A stretch of DNA of 64,000 nt, from the NCBI RefSeq assembly GCF_003046185.1, contig NZ_PZZL01000005.1, positions 310,001-374,000 of the forward strand, read 5' to 3'. The DNA is from Phreatobacter oligotrophus (GTDB taxonomy: Bacteria; Pseudomonadota; Alphaproteobacteria; Rhizobiales; Phreatobacteraceae). Below, one piece after another: positions 44,701 to 52,856 of this stretch. The translations under genes and the position numbers were made by a program. The notes below the pieces were generated by a model. That model was given only the letters and a program-made list of their open reading frames with translations, ran no database searches and was not told where the DNA came from. Position 1 is the stretch's first letter. Every line of letters begins with the position of its first letter.

Positions 44701-45291
44701 ATGACCCTCCTGAACCTCGACGGCTATACGGACCTGCCCGCAGGCAAGATCGCCGCCGTGGTGACCTATCTGGAGATGAAGGAACGGCCCGCCGCGCCAC
44801 CCGCCGAGCCGTTGCCGCTCCGCCCGGTCCCCGCGCCAGACCTCGCCTGGTATCGGAGCCTCTATGCGCGGATCGGCCTCGACTGGCTGTGGACCTCCCG
44901 GCTTCTCATGACCGATGCGGAGGTCGCCGCCGTCCTGCACCACCCCGCCAATGCCCTGTTCGTCGCCGAGGAGGCGGCGGACGCGATCGGCATCGTCGAG
45001 CTCGATCGCCGAAACCCTGAGGATGTCGAGATCAGCTTCTTCGGTCTCGTGCCCGGGGCCACCGGCCAGGGCCTCGGCCCCCGGATGATGGCGGCGGCGC
45101 TTGGCCAGGCCTGGCAGCCGGAGACACGGCGCGTCTGGCTGCACACCTGCACCCTCGACCATCCGGGTGCCGTCAGCTTTTACCGGCGCTGTGGCTTCAC
45201 GCCCTACAAGCGCGCCATCGAGGTGATGGACGACCCGCGGCTCACCGGCGCCATCCCGCGCGAGGCGGCGCCGCGCGTGCCCCTCATCTGA
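44701..45291 (+). CDS. GNAT-family N-acetyltransferase
   Basis: This 196-residue GNAT protein starts with MTLLNLDGYTDLPAGKIA. Its acetyl-CoA binding segment is FFGLVPGATGQGLGPRMM, and the late strand region is HTCTLDHPGAVSFYRRCGF. An ATG at 44653 in the same frame (with GAGG upstream) would add 16 residues; both starts are possible. It is divergent from the metal-import operon and convergent with epmA (ends overlap by about 8 bases). The substrate is unknown. Confidence 0.87.
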   Translation: MTLLNLDGYTDLPAGKIAAVVTYLEMKERPAAPPAEPLPLRPVPAPDLAWYRSLYARIGLDWLWTSRLLMTDAEVAAVLHHPANALFVAEEAADAIGIVELDRRNPEDVEISFFGLVPGATGQGLGPRMMAAALGQAWQPETRRVWLHTCTLDHPGAVSFYRRCGFTPYKRAIEVMDDPRLTGAIPREAAPRVPLI

Positions 45292-46333
45292 GGGTGTTGG
45301 GCACCGGCGTCCAGACGACCTCCTCGATGTGGCGGGCGCCGGTGGCAAGCATCACGAGACGCTCGAAGCCCAGCGCGATGCCGGCGGTCGGCGGCATGAG
45401 GGCGAGGGCTGCGAGAAGCTCCTCGTCGATCGGATAGGCCTCGCCATAGACGCGCTGCTTCTCCGCCATCTCCGCCGTGAAGCGGCGGCGCTGCTCGGCA
45501 GGATCAGTGAGCTCGCCAAAGGCATTGGCGAGTTCGACGCCGCAGGCATAGAGCTCGAAGCGCTCGGCGACCCGCGGGTCGGCCGCCTTGGGCCGGGCCA
45601 GCGCCGCCTCCGAGACCGGATACTCGCAAAGGATGGTCGCGCGGCCGAAGCCGAGATGCGGCTCGATCCGCTCCACCAGCACCTTCGAGAAAATGTCGGC
45701 CCAGGTGTCGTCCTCGGACACGCGGATCCCGGCGGAAACCGCCTGCCTCGCGAGGCCATCGCGGTCGGTGGCGCCCCCCTCCGCAACGGTCGCCAGCAGG
45801 TCTATGCCGGCATGGCGGCGGAAGGCTTCGGCCAGCGTCAGCCGCTCAGGCTCCAGCGCAGGATCGCAGTCGTGCCCGCGCCAGGTCAGGCGGTCGCGGC
45901 CGGCGGTGGCGCAGGCGAGGCGCATTAGGTCGGCGCAATCCGCCATCAGCTGCTCGTAAGCCTCGCCCACCCGATACCACTCGACCATGGTGAACTCGGG
46001 ATGGTGCAGCGGGCCCCGCTCGCGGTTGCGGAAGACGCGGGCGAAATCGACGATGCGCGTCTCGCCGGCGGCGATGAGCTTCTTGGCGGCGAACTCGGGC
46101 GAGGTTTGGAGATAGAGCGGCTGCGCCCGCCCCTCGATGGTCAGGGCCTGCGTGGCGAAGCCGTGGAGATGCGCCTCGTTGCCCGGCGAGACCTGCAGGA
46201 TGCCGGCCTCGACCTCGGTGAAGGCGCGGTCCGCGAACCAGCCCCGCAGCGCCGCCTTGATGCGGTTGCGCGACAGGAGGAACGGGCGGCGATCGGCATG
46301 GCGGTCACGGTCCCACCAGGGCGAAGCGGTCAT
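45284..46333 (-). CDS. epmA: EF-P beta-lysylation enzyme EpmA (class II LysRS-like)
   Basis: This 349-residue protein is a truncated class II lysyl-tRNA synthetase relative (GenX/PoxA/YjeA). It adds (R)-beta-lysine to EF-P rather than charging tRNA. It lacks the N-terminal anticodon-binding domain of LysRS. Core motifs are LQTSPEFAAKKLIAAG, FARVFRNRERG-PLHHPEFTMVEWYR (motif 2) and GIALGFERLVMLATGA (motif 3). It lies about 1 kb from efp on the opposite strand. I do not see epmB (the lysine 2,3-aminomutase) in this window. Confidence 0.95.
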   Translation of the reverse strand: MTASPWWDRDRHADRRPFLLSRNRIKAALRGWFADRAFTEVEAGILQVSPGNEAHLHGFATQALTIEGRAQPLYLQTSPEFAAKKLIAAGETRIVDFARVFRNRERGPLHHPEFTMVEWYRVGEAYEQLMADCADLMRLACATAGRDRLTWRGHDCDPALEPERLTLAEAFRRHAGIDLLATVAEGGATDRDGLARQAVSAGIRVSEDDTWADIFSKVLVERIEPHLGFGRATILCEYPVSEAALARPKAADPRVAERFELYACGVELANAFGELTDPAEQRRRFTAEMAEKQRVYGEAYPIDEELLAALALMPPTAGIALGFERLVMLATGARHIEEVVWTPVPNTLR

Positions 46334-46426
46334 CGGTCAGCACCCATGACCTTCGGCATCATTGCCGAAGGGCAGCCCCCCTCATAGGCTCCGCCGCTTC
46401 ACGAGAAAACCTCCCCCGAGCTCTCC

Positions 46427-47245
46427 ATGACCGATGCCCTCCACCCGCTCGACGCCGCCCTCGCCTTCACAGCCGGCGCGGACGGGGCCCTCGCCGGCCG
46501 CACTTCGCCGGCCTACTGGAACATGGTCGGGCCCTTCGGCGGGATCACCGCGGCGCAGCTCCTGAAGGCGGCGCTCGACCACCCGGCCCGCATCGGCGAG
46601 CCGGTGGCGCAGACCGTCAACTTCTGCGCGCCCATCGCCGAGGGCGACTTCGTCATCCGGGTGAAGGAGGTGCGCTCCGGCCGCTCGGTGCAGCATTTCT
46701 ATGCCGAACTGGTGCAGGGCGAGACCATCGCGGCGAGCGCCACCATGGTCTTTGCCAGGCGCAGCCCGACCTGGGGCCACCACACCGCCGCGATGCCGGA
46801 GGCGCCGCCTCCGGCAGACGTGCCGGTGCTCACCAAGAAGCCGCCGCTCGCCTGGCTCGGCGCCTATGAGTTCCGCTACGTGTCAGGCCTTCCGATCATG
46901 GCGAGCGAGGCCTTCCCTGAGCCCCAGAGCGCGAAGTCGCTGATCTGGGTGGCCGACCAGCCGCCGCGGCCGCTCGACCACGTGGCGCTCGCCTCGCTCT
47001 GCGACGTCTTCATCGTCCGGGTGTTCCAGGTCCGCGGTCTCAGGACCCCCGCCGGTACCGTGTCGATGACGTCCTACTTTCACGCCAGCACCGAGGAGCT
47101 GGCACGGCAGGGCACGCGCCCCCTGCTCGCAAGGGTCGATTCGACCCGCTTCGGCGACCAGTTCCACGACCAGCAGGCCGAGCTCTGGTCCGACGAGGGC
47201 AAGCTCCTCGCCACCACCACGCAGGTGGTCTGGTTCCGCGAGTAA
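46427..47245 (+). CDS. TesB-like acyl-CoA thioesterase family protein
   Basis: This 272-residue protein has the double hot-dog pattern of TesB-like thioesterases. The N-terminal half contains [21 protein letters not shown] and [14 protein letters not shown]. The C-terminal half contains [22 protein letters not shown] and a late [35 protein letters not shown]. Proteins of this group release acids from acyl-CoA, but I cannot identify the catalytic Asp/Gln/Thr set with certainty. It lies between epmA (divergent) and efp (same direction, 92 bases downstream). Any link to EF-P is position only. Confidence 0.82.
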   Translation: MTDALHPLDAALAFTAGADGALAGRTSPAYWNMVGPFGGITAAQLLKAALDHPARIGEPVAQTVNFCAPIAEGDFVIRVKEVRSGRSVQHFYAELVQGETIAASATMVFARRSPTWGHHTAAMPEAPPPADVPVLTKKPPLAWLGAYEFRYVSGLPIMASEAFPEPQSAKSLIWVADQPPRPLDHVALASLCDVFIVRVFQVRGLRTPAGTVSMTSYFHASTEELARQGTRPLLARVDSTRFGDQFHDQQAELWSDEGKLLATTTQVVWFRE

Positions 47246-47337
47246 GTCGCGGGGGTGGCGCTTTTGCGCAACTTCGTCTATGCGACGGCGCGACAGATCA
47301 CGCGGGTCAGACCCGCCAATCCCCAAGGACCCATCCC

Positions 47338-47907
47338 GTGCCGAAGGTCATCGCCTCCTCCGTCCGCAAGGGCAACATCCTCGAAGTCGACGGCAAGCTC
47401 TACCTGATCGTCTCCGCCCAGAACATTCATCCGGGCAAGGGCACGCCGGTCACCCAGGTCGACATGCGTCGCCTGTCCGATGGCGTGAAGGTCTCCGAGC
47501 GCTGGCGCACCACCGAAATGGTCGAGCGCGCCTATGTCGAGGACCGTCCCTACACCTACCTCTACTCGGATGGTGACGGGAACCACTTCATGAACAAGGA
47601 GACCTACGAGCAGATCGCGGTCCCTGACGACATCCTCGGCGACGCCAAGCCCTATCTCCAGAACGAGATGGAAGTGAAGCTGTCGGTCTATGAGGGCAAT
47701 GCCGTGGGCATCGAGCTGCCGCAGCGCGTCACCCTCGAAGTGGTCGAGACCGAGCCGGTCACCAAGGGCCAGACGGCCTCCTCCTCCTACAAGCCCGCGA
47801 TCCTCTCCAACGGCGTGCGCACGCTGGTTCCCCCGCATATCGGCGTCGGCACCCGCATCGTCGTCATGACCGAGGACGGCTCCTATTCCGAGCGCGCCAA
47901 GGACTGA
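47338..47907 (+). CDS. efp: Elongation factor P
   Basis: This 189-residue EF-P relieves ribosome stalling at proline runs by binding near the peptidyl tRNA. It starts with GTG at 47338 after AAGGA. Lys34 in the loop HPGKGTP is the site modified by EpmA, and epmA lies nearby. The three-domain plan ends with SYSERAKD. A strong terminator lies 28 bases after the stop. The OmpA-like gene in this window has many Pro-Pro motifs of the type EF-P helps to translate. Confidence 0.97.
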   Translation: MPKVIASSVRKGNILEVDGKLYLIVSAQNIHPGKGTPVTQVDMRRLSDGVKVSERWRTTEMVERAYVEDRPYTYLYSDGDGNHFMNKETYEQIAVPDDILGDAKPYLQNEMEVKLSVYEGNAVGIELPQRVTLEVVETEPVTKGQTASSSYKPAILSNGVRTLVPPHIGVGTRIVVMTEDGSYSERAKD

Positions 47908-47934
47908 GATTTTCGCTCTTGGTTGAGTGCATCA

Positions 47935-47963
47935 AGGCCGGGCCAACGCCCGGCCTTTTTGTT
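47935..47963 (+). terminator. Terminator after efp
   Basis: A perfect 9-bp stem (47935-47943 with 47948-47956) and CAAC loop are followed by TTTTTGTTT. Confidence 0.92.
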
Positions 47964-47986
47964 TCGGGGAAGCCTCGTGCTGATGA

Positions 47987-48139
47987 AGGCCCCACCCGTA
48001 CCCTCCCCGCTGCGCGGGGAGGGAGACTTCGACCTCGCGCCATATGTCTGATGGGTTGAGCCAGGCAGGACGGTTGGGCGAACACCCGGGACGTCGTGGT
48101 CTCCCTCCCCGCGCAGCGGGGAGGGTGCGGGTGGGGCCT
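47987..48139. repeat. Dispersed 153-bp inverted repeat, family B, copy 2
   Basis: The outer ends (47987-48010 and 48116-48139) pair over 24 bases with one G-U mismatch. Inner CCCTCCCCGC/GCGGGGAGGG hairpins nest at both ends. It shares size, layout and the inner CGGGAC-TCGTGGTC segment with the element at 29801-29954. It lies between efp and a convergent gene. Confidence 0.85.
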
Positions 48140-48158
48140 GTTGTGAGGCGCCGCGGTC

Positions 48159-48554
48159 CTAGACCTTCGCCATCGCCGTCGCGAAGCTCCAACTGTCCGG
48201 ATAGACCTCGTAGGCCGCGACGCGGTCGCCCTCGAAGCGGAAGAGGTTCGCTGCGCGCACCTTGAGTTCCTCCCCCGTGGCGCGCACCCGCCAGTGGCCC
48301 TCCAGCACGATGACGACACCGCCCTCGCCCTCGATGCGATGGACCGTGTCGATGCCAAGGATCTCCAGGTGCTCGGCGACGCGCTTGAAGAAGGTTAGCA
48401 CCTTCGGCCGTCCCTCCCAGACGCCGGCCCACGGGACGATCCCCGCCGGGCCGTTCCAGCGCACCACCACGTCGTCGGTGGTCACGGCGGCGAGGGCAGC
48501 GGCATCACCGGCGCGCAGCGCGGCATACCAGCGGTCGAGAATGGCCTGGGTCAT
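48159..48554 (-). CDS. SnoaL-like (NTF2 fold) protein
   Basis: This 131-residue protein resembles the SnoaL/limonene-epoxide-hydrolase fold. It starts TQAILDRWYAALRAGDAAALAAVTTDDVVVRWNGP, with later LEGHWRVRATGEELKVRAANLFRFEGDRVAAYEVYPD. Members bind small hydrophobic ligands or act as isomerases or hydrolases. Function is unknown here. It lies on the minus strand after the zinc-peptidase gene with a 26-base gap, so the two may be co-transcribed. Confidence 0.83.
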   Translation of the reverse strand: MTQAILDRWYAALRAGDAAALAAVTTDDVVVRWNGPAGIVPWAGVWEGRPKVLTFFKRVAEHLEILGIDTVHRIEGEGGVVIVLEGHWRVRATGEELKVRAANLFRFEGDRVAAYEVYPDSWSFATAMAKV

Positions 48555-48580
48555 GCCGCCTTCATGGCCGCCACCGGTCC

Positions 48581-49267
48581 TCAGCGCAAGATGCGGATGA
48601 GACGGGTCAGGTCCAGCAGGGTCACCAGCGCCGAGGCGACATAGGTGAGCGCCGCCGCGCGCAGCACGGATCGCGCCGCCGGCACGTCATTCTCGTGGAG
48701 ATAACCGCCGCCGGAGAGGACGGGCAGCGCCTTGCCGAAGCTGGCGTCGAACTCCATCGGCAGCGTCACCACATGGATGGCGAGGCGCGAGCCGAGCAGC
48801 AGCAGCGCCACCGCCACCTGCACCACCGCGATCACCGGCGAGCGCACGAAGGCGAGGACGAGCGGCGCCGTGGCGAAGAGGATCGCCGCGCCGATCTCCA
48901 GCTTCTGCGCGAGCTGCGCCATGCGGATGCGGGCAAGGAACAGCCGGTCGCCGTCGCGATGCTGGATGGCATGGCCGACCTCGTGGGCGGCCACCGCCAC
49001 CGCCGTCACCGAGCGGCCCGCATGGATCTCCGGTGACAGCCGCACCACGCGGTCGATGGGGTCGTAATGATCGCCGGAATCGGTCACCTCGACCTTCACG
49101 TCGGTGAGGCCCGCCTGCTCGAGCAGGTGCTCGGCCAGTTCGCCGCCGGTGCCGGGGAAATCCTCGCGCTCGACGCCATGGCGGCGCATTTCCCGCTTCA
49201 CCCACCATTGCGGGCCGAAGATCAGGGCGAGGAGGGCGACGACGCCGAGGATAATGAGAAAGGGCAT
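48581..49267 (-). CDS. YugP-type zinc metallopeptidase (membrane)
   Basis: This 228-residue inner-membrane protein belongs to the YugP-like neutral zinc peptidase family. The zinc motif HEVGHAIQH (about 109-117) gives HExxH, and three or four hydrophobic segments lie at 1-20 and about 130-175. The fold's MEFDASFGKALPVLS segment is typical. The start is uncertain. ATG 49267 fits the family, but it lies in an arm of a 10-bp inverted repeat (49262-49291) and has no good ribosome site. The function of the family is poorly known. Confidence 0.87.
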   Translation of the reverse strand: MPFLIILGVVALLALIFGPQWWVKREMRRHGVEREDFPGTGGELAEHLLEQAGLTDVKVEVTDSGDHYDPIDRVVRLSPEIHAGRSVTAVAVAAHEVGHAIQHRDGDRLFLARIRMAQLAQKLEIGAAILFATAPLVLAFVRSPVIAVVQVAVALLLLGSRLAIHVVTLPMEFDASFGKALPVLSGGGYLHENDVPAARSVLRAAALTYVASALVTLLDLTRLIRILR

Positions 49268-49291
49268 GACGCGATTTAAGTCGTCATGCCC
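49262..49291. repeat. Short inverted repeat, probable remnant of family A
   Basis: GGGCATGACG (49262-49271) and CGTCATGCCC (49282-49291) are perfect 10-bp inverted arms identical to the outer ends of the family A repeats, separated by 10 bases. The centre of the element is missing. The ATG of the zinc-peptidase gene lies within the left arm. Confidence 0.6.
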
Positions 49292-49342
49292 GGGGCGCAA
49301 GTTCAAGGGCCGCGTCGACGCGCCGCGGCGGATTTGCCGGCG

Positions 49343-50188
49343 TCAGGCCAGCCAGCGCTTCCGGCGCTTGTAGCTCTTCACGTTCCGGAAGCTCTTCTTG
49401 TCGCCTTCGGCGACGCCCAGATAGAACTCCTTCACGTCCTCGTTCTCGCGCAGTGCCTTGGCGTCGCCGTCCATGACGATGCGTCCGGTTTCCATGATGT
49501 AGCCGAAGGTGGCGTAGCGCAGCGCCATGTTGGTGTTCTGCTCGGCCACCAGGAAGGAGACGCCCTCGCGGGAATTGATGTCGCGGACGATCTCGAAGAT
49601 CTGCTCGACGATCTGCGGGGCAAGACCCATGGAGGGCTCGTCGAGGAGGATCATCTTCGGCCGGCTCATCAGCGCGCGGCCGATGGCGCACATCTGCTGC
49701 TCGCCGCCCGATGTGTAGCCGGACATGGAATTCCGCCGCTCCTTGAGGCGCGGGAAGTAGGTGTAGATCTTCTCGAGGTCGTCGCGGATCGCCGCCTTGC
49801 CGTCGCGCCGGGTGAAGGCGCCGGTGAGCAGGTTCTCCTCGATCGTGAGATGGCCGAAGCAATGCCGGCCCTCCATCACCTGGATGCAGCCGCGCCGCAC
49901 GAGATCGTTGGGTGAGAGCGCCTGCACCTCCTCGCCCTCGAAGAGGATGGAGCCCTTGGTCACCTCGCCGCGCTCGGCGTGGAGCAGGTTGGAGATGGCC
50001 TTCAGCGTCGTCGTCTTGCCGGCGCCGTTAGCCCCGAGGATGGCGACGATGCCGCCGCGCGGCACCACCAGCGACACACCCTTCAGCACGAGGATGACGT
50101 GGTCGTAGATGACCTCGATGTTGTTGACGGCGAGGATCAGGTCCTGGGCCGTCTCGGCAACGGGGGTGACGTGGGTCGGGGCACTCAT
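49343..50188 (-). CDS. livF: Liv-type ABC transporter ATPase LivF (second operon)
   Basis: This 281-residue ATPase has Walker A GANGAGKTT, the ABC signature SGGEQQ in GYTSGGEQQMCAIGRAL, Walker B MILLDEPSMGLAPQIVEQIFE and the AEQNTNMAL region of LivF. It ends in a basic tail (SYKRRKRWLA) longer than usual. The ATG at 50188 follows GAGGA. It lies after the binding-protein gene, separated by a hairpin and a family A repeat. It is the last gene of the operon ligase-livG-livH-livM-SBP-livF. Confidence 0.94.
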   Translation of the reverse strand: MSAPTHVTPVAETAQDLILAVNNIEVIYDHVILVLKGVSLVVPRGGIVAILGANGAGKTTTLKAISNLLHAERGEVTKGSILFEGEEVQALSPNDLVRRGCIQVMEGRHCFGHLTIEENLLTGAFTRRDGKAAIRDDLEKIYTYFPRLKERRNSMSGYTSGGEQQMCAIGRALMSRPKMILLDEPSMGLAPQIVEQIFEIVRDINSREGVSFLVAEQNTNMALRYATFGYIMETGRIVMDGDAKALRENEDVKEFYLGVAEGDKKSFRNVKSYKRRKRWLA

Positions 50189-50210
50189 CGCGGTCCTCAC
50201 ACCCGCCGTT

Positions 50211-50299
50211 CGTCCTGCCCGGGCTTGTCCCGGGCATCCACGAATTTTCGAATGGCGGTGTTCTAGTCGTGGCTGCCCGGGACAAGCCCGGGCATGACG
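50211..50299. repeat. Dispersed 90-bp inverted repeat, family A, copy 3
   Basis: The 89-bp element begins CGTCCTGCCCGG and ends CCGGGCATGACG. It lies inside the second Liv operon, between livF and the binding-protein gene and directly beside an 11-bp hairpin. Confidence 0.88.
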
Positions 50300-50309
50300 C
50301 TGTGGAGAG

Positions 50310-50334
50310 GGGGAGCCGCCACCGGCGGCTCCCC
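50310..50334 (-). other. Intra-operon hairpin after the binding-protein gene (second Liv operon)
   Basis: A perfect 11-bp stem (50310-50320 with 50324-50334) and a 3-nt loop. No T-run follows on the minus strand. It occupies the same place, directly after the binding-protein gene, as 13282-13309 in the first Liv operon. Confidence 0.65.
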
Positions 50335-50345
50335 ATGTCAGGCGG

Positions 50346-51668
50346 TCAGGACCGCTGGTCGCAGGCCTCGGTGCGGCGCGGCCAGCCCTGGTTGGAGGTG
50401 GTGTAGGCGCGGGCGCCCTCCTCCAGCAGCGGACGGATGCGGTTGCGCTCCGGCTGGATCCAGTCGGTGGCGCGGCCCCACTTGGTGCCGTCCCACTGGA
50501 TCATGAAGCCGGCGAAGTGGCCGGAGTGATCCTGGCAGGTCAGGCGCACCGGCGCGGCGAACTCGGGCGCGCCGAGCTCGGCCCAACGGGCCGCCGAGAT
50601 GTCGAGGCTCTCGAGGCCCCGGCGCATGTCCTCGCCGGTGATCGACTTGCGGCCCGACAGGCGCTGGGCGTTGCGCATGGCCTCGGCAATCAGGATGCCC
50701 TGGTAGACGCCGCGATTGTAGAGGTTCTCGCCGACCTTATCGCGCGGCGACTGCGACTGCCCGCGGTCCACCACGTGCTTGATGATGTCCTGGATGACCG
50801 GGAAGTTGGTGCCGACCTGGTGCCAGGAGATCGAGAGGTAGCCGCGGCCATCGGCGCCCGCCGGACGAGCGTCGTCGTCGCCGCCGGCCCACCAGATGCC
50901 GAGCAGCTTGTCGCGCGGGAAACCGGCGCGGCCGGCCTCGCGGACGGCGGTCGGGTTCATGGCGCCCCAGCCCTGCAGCAGGATCCAGTCGGTGCGGTCG
51001 CGGCGGATGCCGAGCCAGGTCGAGGACTGGTTCTGCATCTCGGTCGGATTCACCGGATAGAGCTTCAGGTTGAAGCCATGCTCCTTGGCGAGGGCCTCAA
51101 GCACCGGGATCGGCTCCTTGCCGAAGGGCGCGTCGAGATGGACGAGGCCGATGGTCTTGCCGCGCAGCTTGTCGAAGCCGCCCTCGCGCTGGGCGATGTA
51201 CTGGATCCAGATCGAGGCGCCGTCCCAGTAGGTCATCGGCGGGTTGAAGACCCACGGGAAGGTCTCGCCGACCGCGGCCGGCGACAGGCCGTAGGCCATG
51301 GCGAAGATCGGGATCTTGTCGATATGGGCGCGCGGGATGGTCGCGAGCGCCGCACCCGTCGACCAGGGCGCATAGAGCACCGAGCCGCGGGCCTTGGCCT
51401 GCTCCCAGCACTCGACGGAGCGGCGGGTGTCGTACTGCGTCTCGCACTCTTCCAGCACGATGCGGGCGCCGTTGATGCCGCCGTCGCGGGCGTTGAGCAT
51501 CATCAGGTAGTCGCGGGTGCCGTCGGCGATCGGAATGCCGGAGCCGGAGAAGGGCCCGGTCCGGTAGGTGTTGCTGACGAAGATGATCTGGTCCTGCTGG
51601 GCCGCGGCAGGGCCGGCCATCAGGGCCGCGCCGGCAGCGAGAGCCAGGGCGTATCGGGCAAGTTTCAT
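50346..51668 (-). CDS. Liv-type periplasmic substrate-binding protein (second operon)
   Basis: This 440-residue binding protein of the Liv/amide/aromatic family has a signal peptide (MKLARYALALAAGAALMAGPAAAQ). The mature fold starts IIFVSNTYRTGPFSGSGIPIADG. ATG 51668 gives better spacing to GGGAGGA than the adjacent ATG at 51671. The C-terminal part contains GVYQGILIAEAMRNAQ. It lies between livM and livF. With the acyl-CoA ligase in the same operon, the ligand could be an aromatic or branched acid. Confidence 0.92.
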   Translation of the reverse strand: MKLARYALALAAGAALMAGPAAAQQDQIIFVSNTYRTGPFSGSGIPIADGTRDYLMMLNARDGGINGARIVLEECETQYDTRRSVECWEQAKARGSVLYAPWSTGAALATIPRAHIDKIPIFAMAYGLSPAAVGETFPWVFNPPMTYWDGASIWIQYIAQREGGFDKLRGKTIGLVHLDAPFGKEPIPVLEALAKEHGFNLKLYPVNPTEMQNQSSTWLGIRRDRTDWILLQGWGAMNPTAVREAGRAGFPRDKLLGIWWAGGDDDARPAGADGRGYLSISWHQVGTNFPVIQDIIKHVVDRGQSQSPRDKVGENLYNRGVYQGILIAEAMRNAQRLSGRKSITGEDMRRGLESLDISAARWAELGAPEFAAPVRLTCQDHSGHFAGFMIQWDGTKWGRATDWIQPERNRIRPLLEEGARAYTTSNQGWPRRTEACDQRS

Positions 51669-51767
51669 CATGTCCTCCCTTTGGATCATGTTGGCCCTGG
51701 GGCGTGAGCCGGGGCGGTGGTTGCACTGCCGGGCGTTGGTCGCCCGGTCATGGCTGTTGGGGTCGGC

Positions 51768-52847
51768 TCAGTAGGGATAGGGCCAGACCCGGAGTTTCTG
51801 CTTCGCGATCTGCCACAGCCGCGCGAGGCCATGCGGCTCGACGATGAGCAGGAAGATGGTGAGCGCGCCGATGATCATCAGCACGACCTTCTCGGCCACC
51901 GCGCCGGTGATCGGGATGCCGATGGTCGGCAGGCCGAACTTCAGCACCGTCGGCAGGCCTACGATGAAGGCCGCGCCGAAGAACGAGCCGATGATCGAGC
52001 CGAGCCCGCCGATGATGACGGCGAAGAGGATGAGGAAGGAGAGGCGGATGGAGAACTCCGTGCCGGCCTCCGCACCGCCGAGATAGATGAAGACGAAGAG
52101 CGCGCCGGAGACGCCGCAATAGAAGGACGAGACGGCGAAGGCGAGGAGCTTGGTCGGCAGCAGGCGGATGCCCATCAGCTCGGCGGCGATGTCCATGTCG
52201 CGCACGGCCATCCAGGAGCGGCCGATGCGGCCATGGACGAGGTTGGAGGCGAACCAGGCGAGGATGACGACGAAGGTCAACGCCACCAGGTACTTCACCT
52301 CGACCTCCGCGGTCGGCCCGGTGATCGGGATGCCGAAGAGCGTCCTGAGCGGCACCTCGATCGCGCCCGAGGCGTTGTAGTTGTAGAGCCAGGGGATGCG
52401 GACGAAGCACCATTGCAGGAAGAACTGCGCGGCGAGCGTGGCAACCGCGAGATAAAGACCCTTGATGCGCAGCGAGGGCAGGCCGAAGACGACGCCGATG
52501 GCGGCCGAGAAGAAGCCGGAACACAGGATCCAGACGAGGATGTTCACCTCGGGAAACAGGGTCGTCAGCTTGTAGCAGGCATAGGCGCCGACCCCCATGA
52601 ACCCCGCCGAGCCCAGCGAGATGAGGCCGGTATAGCCGGTGAGGATGTTGAGACCGATCACCGCCGGCACCAGGGCCATGAGCGGCAGCATGACGGTGGA
52701 GATGGCGAAATCGCCGGCGAGCAGAGGCACGCCGAGATAGGCGATGAGGAGGATCACGGCGATGCCGACCCGGTCCTGGCGGAGCGGGAAGATCGCCATG
52801 TCGGCGGCGTAGGACGTCTTGTACTGGCCGGCGTCGCGGTAAAACAT
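51768..52847 (-). CDS. livM: Liv-type ABC permease LivM (second operon)
   Basis: This 359-residue permease has about 9-10 membrane segments and the LivM signature NILTGYTGLISLGSAGFMGVGAYA. It shows the GSIIGSFFGAAFIVGLPTVL segment and a C-terminal EPHGLARLW end typical of this subgroup. It begins 9 bases after livH stops and is followed by the binding-protein gene. Confidence 0.94.
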   Translation of the reverse strand: MFYRDAGQYKTSYAADMAIFPLRQDRVGIAVILLIAYLGVPLLAGDFAISTVMLPLMALVPAVIGLNILTGYTGLISLGSAGFMGVGAYACYKLTTLFPEVNILVWILCSGFFSAAIGVVFGLPSLRIKGLYLAVATLAAQFFLQWCFVRIPWLYNYNASGAIEVPLRTLFGIPITGPTAEVEVKYLVALTFVVILAWFASNLVHGRIGRSWMAVRDMDIAAELMGIRLLPTKLLAFAVSSFYCGVSGALFVFIYLGGAEAGTEFSIRLSFLILFAVIIGGLGSIIGSFFGAAFIVGLPTVLKFGLPTIGIPITGAVAEKVVLMIIGALTIFLLIVEPHGLARLWQIAKQKLRVWPYPY

Positions 52848-52856
52848 GACCGCCTC

